Origin: CALMZY01 sp052033915
GTDB taxonomy: Bacteria > Verrucomicrobiota > Kiritimatiellia > CAIQIC01 > JAGNIJ01
Direction of reading: 5' to 3'
Length of the DNA stretch: 64,000 bases
Assembly (NCBI GenBank): GCA_052033915.1
Contig: JBPOJF010000010.1
Location: 117,527 to 181,526, forward strand
The notes beneath the pieces were generated by a model. That model did not search any database, had not been told where the DNA came from, and saw only the letters and a program-made list of their open reading frames with translations. The translations under genes and the position numbers were made by a program. This document shows, in pieces, positions 42,653-51,309 of the stretch (its first letter is position 1; each line of letters begins with the position of its first letter).

Positions 42653-44110
42653 TTGAAAATCGTTTGCAATCACTGTGGCGGTCCCATTACGGTCGGCGTG
42701 GAACAAGCGGGCAGGATGATCCCGTGTCCTTTCTGTTCCGCGTCGGTGCTCGTTCCCGTCGATCATCTGAAGGATGCGGTGGCCGGGGTCAAGCCGCCCT
42801 CGCCCGATGAAACGGCATCGCGCCAGCCTCTCTCGCTCCGCCGGAATGTCTCCGTATCCGGCTTGCCCCACTGTCCCGCGTGCAACAGCGTGATAGACGA
42901 AAAGGTGGTGGTGTGCGTCAAGTGCGGCTTCGATTTTCGGACGGGCAGGCGCTATGACACGAAGTTCCGGCGTCGGATCCAATGGGGCGTGCCCGTGTTC
43001 GCTCTCCTGGTTCTGTTGGGCGCTGCGGCGGTGTGGTGGTACCGGCCGCGCGGGATGGTCCCGGAGAAGATTATCGAGACGGTGACAAAGACGGTGACCG
43101 TGGAGAAGCCGGTGGCGGAACGGGTGACCGTGATCGAACTCGCGGACCGGCTGAACAACGTGGTGGTGAGCAATCTGAGTCTCACCGCGCCGTCCGCCCG
43201 AGAGGGGTATGAGGCCGAACTGCGGTTGACGAACGGGATTGTCGTGCGCGGGACGTTCTGCTCCGTTCGGGGCCAGTCCGTGTGGATCGAGAGCGAGGGG
43301 GTGACCAACGAGTACCGTCTGCGCGCGCTGGACGCGTACACGCGGCTGGCCTTCGATGAGGAGTTCCGCTGGACGTGGCTGGCCGGGGAGGCGCTCGTGA
43401 TGGCGCGCGACGATCTTGTCCAGCAGGGCAAGGCGTTGCCGAAGCCGGTGATCGATTCGATGGAGTCGCTCACGAACGCCCTGGCTCTTGCGGACCCCGT
43501 GGCGTGCAAGATGTGCGGCGGGATGTATCTGCGGGGCATCGAGTATCCGATGGACGTGGGATACGCGTTCCTGTTCACGCGCCTGGCGGCCTTGCAGGGG
43601 TTGCCGGAGGCGCAGTACGATCTTGGACTGTTCCACTTGGCGGGGATTGCCGTGGCGCAGAATCTGAACGAAGGGCTCCACTGGATCAGCCAGGCGGCGG
43701 ATCAGCAGTTCCGCCCGGCGCAAGACTACCTGCTGGCCCGGAAGAAAAACATGGAATCCGCGTCGCGCGTCTGCCGGCAGTGCCTGGGCGTGGGGAGGAT
43801 CGCCTGCACGAAATGCAAGGGGTTCGGATTCTGCGAGTTGGGCAGCACGGAGATCCCCTGCAAGCATTGCGGCGGAACGGGGAATTTCAAGAAGCGTCTC
43901 GCGAGCTATAAAAGCACGACCGTTCCGTGCGCATTCTGCAAGGGCACGGGCAAGACGCCGGAAACGAGCCGGGCGCCGTGCGTTCTGTGCGGGCAGACCG
44001 GGCTGCTTGATTGTCCCCGCTGCCGGGCCGCGGGCGACGGCCCTTCCGCGAAGGAAGCAAACTGGAAGGATTCCGTATCGGATTGGTTCATTGATTTGAT
44101 CCAGCGTTGA
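42653..44110 (+). CDS. Membrane protein with zinc ribbons, Sel1-like repeat and DnaJ-type cysteine motifs
   Basis: 485 residues from TTG 42653, preceded by a run of seven G's. ATG 42623 would add ten residues. Order: a zinc ribbon (CNHCGG, CPFC), a second ribbon (CPACNS, CVKCGFDF), one membrane helix (VPVFALLVLLGAAAVWWY, about residue 115-132), a charged stalk, a Sel1/TPR-like region (ALQGLPEAQYDLGLFHLAG), then a C-terminal array of CxxCxGxG units (CRQCLGVGR, CKHCGGTGN, CAFCKGTGK). The cytoplasmic ribbons and cysteine array suggest a zinc-dependent scaffold. It overlaps nothing but abuts the next, related gene. Confidence 0.75.
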   Translation: MKIVCNHCGGPITVGVEQAGRMIPCPFCSASVLVPVDHLKDAVAGVKPPSPDETASRQPLSLRRNVSVSGLPHCPACNSVIDEKVVVCVKCGFDFRTGRRYDTKFRRRIQWGVPVFALLVLLGAAAVWWYRPRGMVPEKIIETVTKTVTVEKPVAERVTVIELADRLNNVVVSNLSLTAPSAREGYEAELRLTNGIVVRGTFCSVRGQSVWIESEGVTNEYRLRALDAYTRLAFDEEFRWTWLAGEALVMARDDLVQQGKALPKPVIDSMESLTNALALADPVACKMCGGMYLRGIEYPMDVGYAFLFTRLAALQGLPEAQYDLGLFHLAGIAVAQNLNEGLHWISQAADQQFRPAQDYLLARKKNMESASRVCRQCLGVGRIACTKCKGFGFCELGSTEIPCKHCGGTGNFKKRLASYKSTTVPCAFCKGTGKTPETSRAPCVLCGQTGLLDCPRCRAAGDGPSAKEANWKDSVSDWFIDLIQR

Positions 44111-44113
44111 GAT

Positions 44114-44476
44114 ATGAGCGAGCGGAAACAGAGGAGGGGGGCTGTTCTTTTGTTGCTCGCGGCGATGGCCGTCTTGGCTGCCGTTCCGTTTGTGAAGGCG
44201 CCGTGCAAGGTCTGCGGCGGGCAGGGGAAGATCGGCGAACGCCGCGGGGAGATGTCCTGTGCCCACTGCCGTGGGACGGGGCGCGTGTCGCTCAAATTCA
44301 AAACGGCTGTTTGCGAAAACAACACCCGCGTCTGTCCCCGATGCAACGGGATGGGGCATACGGTCGTCGGCACGACGCGCCGGTGTTCCGCCTGCGGCGG
44401 CGCGGGCGAGATGACGTTGTGGAAGAAGATTGTTCCGTCTTTCTCACCGCTTCGGACGCCCCCAGCCGGGGAATGA
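44114..44476 (+). CDS. Membrane-anchored DnaJ-type cysteine-rich protein without J-domain
   Basis: 120 residues. An N-terminal helix (VLLLLAAMAVLAAVPFV) precedes four CxxCxGxG units: CKVCGGQGK, CAHCRGTGR, CPRCNGMGH, CSACGGAGE. That is the complete two-zinc arrangement of the DnaJ cysteine-rich domain, but there is no J-domain to recruit DnaK. It starts 4 bases after a gene carrying the same motif type, so the pair probably works together as a zinc-bound protein-binding module at the membrane. Function is inferred only. Confidence 0.72.
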   Translation: MSERKQRRGAVLLLLAAMAVLAAVPFVKAPCKVCGGQGKIGERRGEMSCAHCRGTGRVSLKFKTAVCENNTRVCPRCNGMGHTVVGTTRRCSACGGAGEMTLWKKIVPSFSPLRTPPAGE

Positions 44477-44541
44477 ACTTCGGAGATTGCGGTTGGCGGG
44501 GCCGGGGTTTCCTATTACCATGCGGCGCAATGGAGACATCT

Positions 44542-47067
44542 ATGACGAATTCGCACGAAAAAATCGCTTTTCCGAATCTGGCCCGGAACTACCACAAGTT
44601 GGGCACGGTGGAAGCCATCAAGCTCAGCTTTCAGAATCATTTGAAGTACACGCTGGCGAAGGACCGGTATTCCGCCACCGATCATGACCGCTACTGGGCG
44701 CTGGCGATGGCCGTTCGCGACCGGCTGATCGAGAAGTGGATTCAGACCAGCCAGACCTATCACCGGCAGAATGTGAAGAGCGTGTACTACTTGTCCATGG
44801 AATACCTCATCGGCCGGGCCATGGGAAACAACACGATCAACATGCGGCTCGACCAGAACGTCGCGCGCGCGATGGCCGATCTGAACCTGAATTGGGATGT
44901 CCTGCGCGACGTCGAGCGCGACGCGGGCCTCGGCAACGGGGGCCTCGGTCGGCTGGCGGCCTGCTTCCTGGATTCCATGGCCACGCTGGAACTGCCGGGT
45001 TACGGCTACGGCGTCCGTTACGACTACGGGATTTTCCGCCAGAGCGTTCGGAACGGCTACCAGGTGGAGGAGCCGGACAACTGGCTCCGCAACGGCACGC
45101 CTTGGGAAATCGGACGCCCCGAATACATGTTTCCGGTGATGTTCGGCGGACACGTCGTCGACACGTACGAGGGCGGGCGGTTGATGCCGCGCTGGGTCGG
45201 TGGCGAAACGGTCATCGGCATCCCGTACGACCTCCCGATCGCGGGCTACGGCAACAACACCGTGAACAACCTGCGCCTGTGGACCGCGAAGGCGGCGGAA
45301 GAATTCGACATGGAGTTCTTCAACAACGGCGACTACATCAAGGCCTACGAGCGCAAGACGCTGACCGAGAACATCACGAAGATTCTGTATCCCAACGACC
45401 GCATCGAGCAGGGTCGCAGTCTTCGCTTCAAACAACAGTACTTCTTCGTCTCGTGCTCGATCCAGGACATCGTGCGGCGGTTCAAGGTCAGCAACACCGA
45501 CATCCGGGTTTTCCCGGACAAGGTGGCCATCCAGCTCAACGACACCCATCCGGCGCTGGCCGTCGCCGAACTCATGCGGCTCCTGCTCGACGGCGAGAAG
45601 CTGGAATGGGACGAGGCGTGGGACATCACCACGCGGACGTTCGGCTACACGAACCACACCCTGATGCCCGAGGCCCTGGAGAAGTGGCCGGTCCGGTTCT
45701 TCCAGCTCTTCCTTCCGCGGCACCTCTCGATCATCTACGAGATCAACCGCCGGTTCCTGCGCCAGGTGATGAACAAGTTCCCGGACGACACTGAGCGCGT
45801 GGCGCGCATGTCGCTGATCGAGGAGGGGCCCGACAAGCAGGTCCGGTGCGCCTCGCTCAGCGTCGTGGCCAGCCACAAGGTCAACGGCGTGGCCCAGTTG
45901 CACTCGGAGCTGCTGAAGAAGCATCTCTTCAAGGATTTCCACGACATGTGGCCGCACAAGTTCATCTCGATCACGAACGGCATCACCCAGCGCCGCTGGC
46001 TTCTCAAGGCGAATCCCGAACTGGCGGCGTTGATCACGGAGAAAATCGGCGACCGGTGGATCACGGACCTGGAGTGTCTCAAGGATCTCGAGAATTTCGT
46101 GGACGACGGCGGCTTCAAGGAACGCCTGCGCTCCATCAAGCGCGCGAACAAGCTGCGCCTCGTCGAGCTGATCAAGCGCGAGAACAACGTGGACGTGAAC
46201 CCGGACACGCTGTTCGACGTGCAGGTGAAGCGGCTTCACGAGTACAAGCGGCAGGTTCTGAATGTCCTGCACATCATCCACCGCTACGCCCAGCTCAAGG
46301 ACAACCCCGGTATGGACGTCGTGCCGCGCACCTGGGTCTTCGCCGCGAAGGCGGCGCCCGGCTACGCGATGGCCAAGCTGATTATCAAGCTGATCAACGA
46401 CGTGGGCGGCATCATCAACAACGATCCCGAGATCAACGGCAAGATGCGGATGGTGTTCCTCGCCGACTACCGCGTCTCGCTGGCCGAGCGCATCATTCCC
46501 GCCAGCGATCTCAGCGAGCAGATCAGCACGGCCGGGACGGAGGCCAGCGGCACGGGCAACATGAAGTTCGCGCTGAATTTCGCGCTGACGATCGGCACGC
46601 TCGACGGGGCGAATGTCGAGATCCGCGAGGCCGTCGGACCGGAGAATTTCTTCCTGTTCGGCAAGACGGTGGAGGAGATCGACGCCCTGTGCGGCGCGTA
46701 CAACCCGTGGGACGTGTACAACCAGAACGCGGACATCAAGCGCGTGCTCGACTACATCAACAGCGGGTTCTTCAACCTGGATGAGCCGAACCTTTACAAG
46801 CCCATCTGGGACTCCCTGCTGACCTGGGGCGACTGCTACTTCCACCTTGCCGACTTCCACGATTACGTGGAATGCCAGAAAAAGGTGGATCACACGTACC
46901 GCGACTTCGACCGGTGGACGCGCATGGGCATCATGAATATCGCGAACATGGGCCGGTTCAGCTCGGATCGCGCGATCCGGGAGTATGCGGACCAGGTCTG
47001 GGGCGTCAAGCCGTGCCCCGTCGATCTTCCCGAGTCCGTCGAAAACGGCTCGGGCTCGATCGGCTGA
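44542..47067 (+). CDS. glgP: Glycogen phosphorylase
   Basis: 841 residues from ATG 44542, with GGAG 6 bases upstream. ATG 44530 is also in frame. It releases glucose 1-phosphate from glycogen or maltodextrin. The signature GTEASGTGNMKFALNFALTI with the pyridoxal-phosphate lysine lies near residue 670. Also seen are DAGLGNGGLGRLAACFLDSM, NDTHPALAVAELMR and GIPYDLPIAGY. It is complete. No other glycogen genes are adjacent, so regulation and pathway links lie elsewhere. Confidence 0.97.
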   Translation: MTNSHEKIAFPNLARNYHKLGTVEAIKLSFQNHLKYTLAKDRYSATDHDRYWALAMAVRDRLIEKWIQTSQTYHRQNVKSVYYLSMEYLIGRAMGNNTINMRLDQNVARAMADLNLNWDVLRDVERDAGLGNGGLGRLAACFLDSMATLELPGYGYGVRYDYGIFRQSVRNGYQVEEPDNWLRNGTPWEIGRPEYMFPVMFGGHVVDTYEGGRLMPRWVGGETVIGIPYDLPIAGYGNNTVNNLRLWTAKAAEEFDMEFFNNGDYIKAYERKTLTENITKILYPNDRIEQGRSLRFKQQYFFVSCSIQDIVRRFKVSNTDIRVFPDKVAIQLNDTHPALAVAELMRLLLDGEKLEWDEAWDITTRTFGYTNHTLMPEALEKWPVRFFQLFLPRHLSIIYEINRRFLRQVMNKFPDDTERVARMSLIEEGPDKQVRCASLSVVASHKVNGVAQLHSELLKKHLFKDFHDMWPHKFISITNGITQRRWLLKANPELAALITEKIGDRWITDLECLKDLENFVDDGGFKERLRSIKRANKLRLVELIKRENNVDVNPDTLFDVQVKRLHEYKRQVLNVLHIIHRYAQLKDNPGMDVVPRTWVFAAKAAPGYAMAKLIIKLINDVGGIINNDPEINGKMRMVFLADYRVSLAERIIPASDLSEQISTAGTEASGTGNMKFALNFALTIGTLDGANVEIREAVGPENFFLFGKTVEEIDALCGAYNPWDVYNQNADIKRVLDYINSGFFNLDEPNLYKPIWDSLLTWGDCYFHLADFHDYVECQKKVDHTYRDFDRWTRMGIMNIANMGRFSSDRAIREYADQVWGVKPCPVDLPESVENGSGSIG

Positions 47068-47122
47068 CGGGCGCCGTGACGATCCTTCCCCGGCGCGGCC
47101 GGCTATAGGACAGGCAAATCCA

Positions 47123-48142
47123 ATGCTTCATATTCACTGCGGCGACACGTCGGCGAAGCTCCTGAAACAGTCGGGCGTCCCGGGCGAGATCATGGTCTGG
47201 AGCGATCCGGTTTGCGAGGGGCCGCTTCCCGGCGCCGTGTCCGACGACGAGCGTCGCGCGATCCGCGCAAAATACATTTCGGATTCCACCGGCGGCGCGC
47301 TCGCGGCGCAAACGGTCGCCGAACGGTTGCGGAAAGAAGATGAGGCGCTCGAAGCGTTCGCCGGACACGATGAAGCGGTGCTCTGGTTCGACGCGGGACT
47401 GTTCGATCAGGCCATTCTCGTCCGGCAACTCGACTGGTTTTCGCGGCGCAGCCTGGGCAGGACCAGGCTCAGCCTGGTCTGCGCGGGCGAATTCCCCGGC
47501 ATGGATCGGTTCTGCGGGTTGGGGGATCTCATGCCGAAGGAACTGGCGTCGCTGCTCGACACGCGGCACGAGGTGACCGCGGCGGAGACGGAACTGGCCC
47601 GGCAGGCGTATGCCGCGCTGTGCTCCCCGGACCCGTCGGCGATCGAGAACGTCTGCGAAGGCGACACCTCCGCGCTCCCGTACCTTCATGACGCCCTGAT
47701 GCGCTATCTTCAGCAATATCCGTCGGTTCGCAACGGGCTGAATCGCCTCCAGAACAACGCCCTGAAGGCGGTCGCCGCCGGCCACTTCCAGCTCGTCGAT
47801 ATTTTCGTGCAGGTGGACCATCGCGAAGACCGGCCCTTCGCGGGGGACACGACCCTGTGGAAGGTGCTCGATGGCATGGCGCGGGGTCGGCATCCGTTGC
47901 TCTTTGTCAACGGTCCCGGGCCTCTTCCTCTCTGGAATCCGCCGCGGAACCTCGCCGCGTGGGAGATCCGGGTCACCGAGACGGGCGTCGAGGTGCTGGA
48001 GGGGAAAAAGGATTGGATCGATCTGCATGGGATCAATTGCTGGATGGGCGGAGTGCATCTCGCGCGGGGCCTGCCGCTCTGGCGGTGGGATGAGCGCGAG
48101 CGGAAGCTGTATCCGGAAGTGTCCGGCGCGAAGGACCCGTAG
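47123..48142 (+). CDS. DUF1835 domain protein
   Basis: 339 residues from ATG 47123. The N-terminus MLHIHCGDTSAKLLKQSG with VWSDPVCEGPLPG defines DUF1835, a family of unknown function in many phyla. The middle contains ALMRYLQQYPSVRNGLNRLQ, consistent with the companion C-terminal part that often includes a sigma-like helical region. The protein is soluble and lacks a signal peptide. It starts 55 bases after glgP. No enzymatic motif is recognised. Confidence 0.82.
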   Translation: MLHIHCGDTSAKLLKQSGVPGEIMVWSDPVCEGPLPGAVSDDERRAIRAKYISDSTGGALAAQTVAERLRKEDEALEAFAGHDEAVLWFDAGLFDQAILVRQLDWFSRRSLGRTRLSLVCAGEFPGMDRFCGLGDLMPKELASLLDTRHEVTAAETELARQAYAALCSPDPSAIENVCEGDTSALPYLHDALMRYLQQYPSVRNGLNRLQNNALKAVAAGHFQLVDIFVQVDHREDRPFAGDTTLWKVLDGMARGRHPLLFVNGPGPLPLWNPPRNLAAWEIRVTETGVEVLEGKKDWIDLHGINCWMGGVHLARGLPLWRWDERERKLYPEVSGAKDP

Positions 48143-48214
48143 GCCGCGACTGAAAAACGGCGGCGCGGGATTGTTCGTTGATTTCGGCGTTCTTCTCCTT
48201 TACGGTTTCTCCCC

Positions 48215-48967
48215 GTGGGTCATCCTCTTCCATCCGGACTCGACCGCCGCGGACTGTGGTTCGATGCCGCCGTGCTGGTGGGCAATATCTTCCTGCTCGG
48301 CCCGCTGACCGAACTTGCCGGGAACGAAGGCGAGTCCAATCCGCGTTTCGGCGTTCTGCTTCTGGTCGCGGCGCTCGCGTACGTCTTCGGCGCGGGGTTC
48401 AAGCGACGGCCCTTGCAGGCGCGTCTGGCTTCGGCCGGCCGCCCGGCGATGGGCTTTGGCGTGATGCTCTTCTTCTTTATCCTGATGGTAATGCATCTCG
48501 CGCTCTTCCTTCTGTGCGCCATGGCGGGTGCGGAGATGATTCATGGAATGCCCCTTGCCGATACGCCGTCGGGAGCCCGGCAGGTCGTCGAGACGATCGG
48601 ACTCGTCACCTTGGGCCTGGCCCCGACCGTGATGGCTCTGCGCGCGATGGTAAAACCCCGCGCCGCGGACCGGGTGGAACCCCCGGCGGGGGGGCGCGAA
48701 GCCGCGGCCGATCTGCTGCTCTACGTCTCGTGCATGATCATCCTTGCCCTGTGGAACAGTTCGCTCGCGGAGATGTTTGTCGGTGTCCGGGCCTCGTTGC
48801 CCCTGCGCCTGCTGTTGATTGTTCTGATCACCGTCCCGTTCGCCCTTTTCTACCTCGCGCCGCGCGTCCTATTTCTTCTTGAGGACTACCGCCGGCCGCA
48901 GACGTGGGGCACGATTGTCCTGGCGATGCTTCCGCTTGCGGTGCGCATCGTGATGCGCGGGGGATGA
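48215..48967 (+). pseudogene. Polytopic membrane protein with probable frameshift near its 5' end
   Basis: The main frame, 250 residues from GTG 48215, has five or six membrane helices and no recognised family. The region just upstream, in the other frame (about 48150-48245), encodes a convincing first helix, VDFGVLLLYGFSPWVILF, that would precede the first helix of the main frame (FDAAVLVGNIFLLGP). One missing or extra base near 48215-48250 would join them. The GTG start has no ribosome site. It may be a true frameshift, a sequencing error or a short functional variant. Confidence 0.6.
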
Positions 48968-49001
48968 TCGTTGCGGGATTCCGTCGCCGGCCTGCCGGAA
49001 T

Positions 49002-49586
49002 TCACTTCCCGCAGACCGAGCACGGCTTGCCCTCGTTCGATCCGCAGGGGCGGCCCTCGAGGCTCATGCCGTAGAACCGGCAGCCGGGCCGGTGGCGCAT
49101 CCCGGTCTTTATGTTCAGCCAGTAGTTCGTTGAGGATGCGGAATCGCCGGCCGCGCCGCTATATCCCTTGGGATATTTCGGGAAAAGAATGATCAGTTTG
49201 ACGCCCTGTTTGGCGCAGACGCGCTCCACCATCTTGAACCGCTCGATCGAGGAGGGCTGGAGTCGCTCCGGGTCCTGGCTGTACGAGATCAGCGCGAGCA
49301 CCGGTTTCTTGCCCGTCGCGTCGGCATAGTGCAGGGCCTGTCCGAGCCCCTCGTGCCACTTGTGCGGCCAGTCCAGCTCGATCACTTCCGTGTCGGTCAT
49401 CACGTCGATCCGCCCGCCTTCGACGCGGACCTCGTGCCGGGCGCCGAGCTCTTCCGAGAGGTAGTCGCGCCATTTCGCCTCCGGCGCCTGCGACGGCAGG
49501 TCGAACTGGTAGGATGTCCACGCCCATGACGTTTGGAGCGCGGCCGCCGCGATCATCCCCATCAGCCCTGAAAGCTTCAGGTTCAC
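49002..49586 (-). CDS. Exported nuclease-like protein with C-terminal cysteine motif
   Basis: 194 residues from GTG 49586. ATG 49562 or the next Met are alternatives. A signal peptide-like start (LSGLMGMIAAAALQTSWA) is followed by a domain with GGRIDVMTDTEVIELDWPHK and a glutamine-containing helix (EGLGQALHYA), the layout of PD-(D/E)xK restriction-like folds. The C-terminus holds TGMRHRPGCRFYGMS and CGSNEGKPCSVCGK, a metal-type cysteine arrangement known from secreted proteins. The catalytic Lys of the classic motif is not clear, so nuclease activity is uncertain. Confidence 0.65.
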   Translation of the reverse strand: MNLKLSGLMGMIAAAALQTSWAWTSYQFDLPSQAPEAKWRDYLSEELGARHEVRVEGGRIDVMTDTEVIELDWPHKWHEGLGQALHYADATGKKPVLALISYSQDPERLQPSSIERFKMVERVCAKQGVKLIILFPKYPKGYSGAAGDSASSTNYWLNIKTGMRHRPGCRFYGMSLEGRPCGSNEGKPCSVCGK

Positions 49587-49605
49587 GAGGGAACAATACC
49601 CCGGT

Positions 49606-49651
49606 TTCCAAGGTTTGGATAATCGCGCCGGAAAACATCCAAGGCTTGGAA
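49606..49651. promoter_or_regulatory. Paired palindromes TCCAAGGTTTGGA and TCCAAGGCTTGGA
   Basis: Two 13-base near-palindromes (49607-49619 and 49638-49650) are arranged as an inverted pair, 18 bases apart. The first is the exact reverse complement of the core at 30681-30693. They lie 20 bases upstream of the nuclease-like gene and 145 bases upstream of mlaE, so they could serve either promoter. Confidence 0.5.
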
Positions 49652-49735
49652 CCCCTGGCTGCAAGAAGGCGCGGGAGGCGCAGGCGAGGATGAGTTGAGG
49701 CGCGTGAGCCTTCTTGCGGCCCGCGTATTCTTGTT

Positions 49736-49777
49736 TTGCACACGGGCCCCGTTTGCGCTAAAAAGCCTGCGCTTTTT
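49736..49777 (+). promoter_or_regulatory. Candidate mla promoter and small leader hairpin
   Basis: TTGCAC (49736-49741), 17-base spacer and TAAAAA (49759-49764). The -10 is followed by AAAAAGC/GCTTTTT (49760-49766 and 49771-49777), a 7-bp stem with a 4-base loop that ends one base before the GGAGG ribosome site of mlaE. The hairpin may affect initiation. Confidence 0.38.
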
Positions 49778-49794
49778 GGAGGATACGTTCGCAG

Positions 49795-50583
49795 ATGGGC
49801 TGGCTTTCGAAAATCGGGGTGTGGGCGCTCGGCAAACTGCGGGGCCCGGCCTATGCGGCTGCCGTGATCTGGGCTGTCCTGCGCGCGGCGGTTGACCGGA
49901 AAACCTGGCCGAGGACCGTGTTGAACGTCCTGGCCCGCCAGATTCTTTTCACGGGGATCGAGGCGACGCGCTTCATTCTCCTGCTGGCGTTCATGGTGGG
50001 CATTCTCATTGTGGTCCAGACGCAGGTCTGGTTGAGCAAGGTCGGCCAGACGGGCCTGCTCGGGCCCGTACTGGTGATGGTGGTCGTCCGCGAGGTGGGT
50101 CCGCTTCTCGTCAATTTCGTGGTCATCGGCCGGAGCGGGACGGCGATGGCCACCGAACTGGGGAATATGAAAACCTCCGGCGAGGTCCGGCTGCTGGACG
50201 CGCTCGGGCTGGACCCGTTCATTTACCTCGTTGTTCCCCGCGTGCTGGGAGCGGCGATTTCCATTTTCTGTCTGACCGTCATCTTCATCGTCGGCTCGTT
50301 CGTCAGCGGCTATTTCAGCGGGCTGCTTCTCGGCGCGAATGTCGGCCGGCCCGGCCTGTTCACGATGAGCGTGTTCCGCGCCGTCCATCCGGCGGATGTC
50401 TTCAACCTGCTGGCCAAGACGTTTATCCCCGGGCTGGTGACGGGTGCGATTTGTTGCACGGAAGGGCTGGGCGTGGGCACGGCGGTGACGGAGGTTCCGC
50501 AGGCAACCAGCCGCGCGCTGGTCCGGTCGGTCGGCGCCCTGTTCGTGATTTCGGCGCTGGTGAGCCTGCTGACGTATATGTGA
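49795..50583 (+). CDS. mlaE: MlaE-type ABC transporter permease
   Basis: 262 residues with five to six membrane helices. This is the integral-membrane partner of MCE-domain lipid transporters. The family block ELGNMKTSGEVRLLDALGLD and the following GxxLxVPRVL-type segment (FIYLVVPRVLGAAIS) are typical, and the C-terminus has GAICCTEGLGVGTAVTEVPQ. It heads a four-gene run (mlaE, mlaF-like, mlaD, lipoprotein). In E. coli this complex moves phospholipids between outer and inner membranes. The partner ATPase here is degenerate, so the transport direction and energy source are open. Confidence 0.93.
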   Translation: MGWLSKIGVWALGKLRGPAYAAAVIWAVLRAAVDRKTWPRTVLNVLARQILFTGIEATRFILLLAFMVGILIVVQTQVWLSKVGQTGLLGPVLVMVVVREVGPLLVNFVVIGRSGTAMATELGNMKTSGEVRLLDALGLDPFIYLVVPRVLGAAISIFCLTVIFIVGSFVSGYFSGLLLGANVGRPGLFTMSVFRAVHPADVFNLLAKTFIPGLVTGAICCTEGLGVGTAVTEVPQATSRALVRSVGALFVISALVSLLTYM

Positions 50584-50601
50584 AGAGGACGAGGACGACG
50601 A

Positions 50602-51309
50602 ATGTCTGAAGAAGTCATACTGACCTTTGAAAGCGTGACGCTGCCGCCTCATCCCCCGTACGAGGCGGGGCTGGCCGGCGTCTCGTTCTCGCTGAACGCC
50701 GCGGAGCTGATGCTGGTCCGCGTCGAACAAGGGCTGTCGCGGCTGGCGTTCGCGGACGCGGCGCAGGGCCTTGTCGAACCGGATGCCGGCCGCGTGATGT
50801 TTCTCGGCGAGGACTGGCGCTCGATGCCGCCGAACCGTGCGGCGGAGCGCCGGGGACGCATCGGCCGCGTGTTCGAGACCCGCGGATGGATCAGCAACCT
50901 GGATGTGGACGAGAATATCACGCTCGCCCAGCGCCATCACACGTCGCGTCCGGAAGGAGATATCGCGGCCGAGGCCGGCGCGCTGGCGGCGCAGTTCGGG
51001 CTCGCCGAACTGCCGCGCGTCCGCCCGGCCGTCGTCCGGCATGCCGACCTGCGGCGGGCCGAATGGGTGCGCGCGTTCACCGGTTCGCCGCGGCTGATCC
51101 TTCTGGAGAATCCGACGAAGGAGACTTCCGGGAATGCCCTGCCGTCCCTTGTCGCCGCCGTGAAGGCGGCGCGCGGCCGCGGGGCCGCGGTGATCTGGAT
51201 CGCGGACGACGAGAGCGTCCTGTCGAAGGTCGGCCCGGATGCAACCTGCCGATTTGAATTCAGGGGAGACGGATTGTTCCCCTGGGAGGGAAATACACAA
51301 CATGGCTAA
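50602..51309 (+). CDS. MlaF-position ABC ATPase lacking all catalytic motifs
   Basis: 235 residues. Overall layout follows an ABC ATPase (FESVTLPPHPP..., GRVMFLGEDWRSM, WISNLDVDENITLAQ). But the Walker A loop reads VRVEQGLSRLAF (residues 39-50), with no glycine-lysine pattern. The Q-loop has VFE, the signature LSGGQ region reads RHADLRRAEW, Walker B/catalytic Glu reads LILLENPTKE (165-174) and the H-loop has IADDE. ATP hydrolysis is therefore not expected. It lies 18 bases after mlaE and overlaps mlaD by 8, so it is under the same coupling as a working subunit. Confidence 0.85.
   Translation: MSEEVILTFESVTLPPHPPYEAGLAGVSFSLNAAELMLVRVEQGLSRLAFADAAQGLVEPDAGRVMFLGEDWRSMPPNRAAERRGRIGRVFETRGWISNLDVDENITLAQRHHTSRPEGDIAAEAGALAAQFGLAELPRVRPAVVRHADLRRAEWVRAFTGSPRLILLENPTKETSGNALPSLVAAVKAARGRGAAVIWIADDESVLSKVGPDATCRFEFRGDGLFPWEGNTQHG

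Noticed and set aside
44515..46893. Very long open frame antisense to glgP
   Set aside because: The GC-rich third codon positions of glgP explain it. The opposite strand encodes a canonical phosphorylase.
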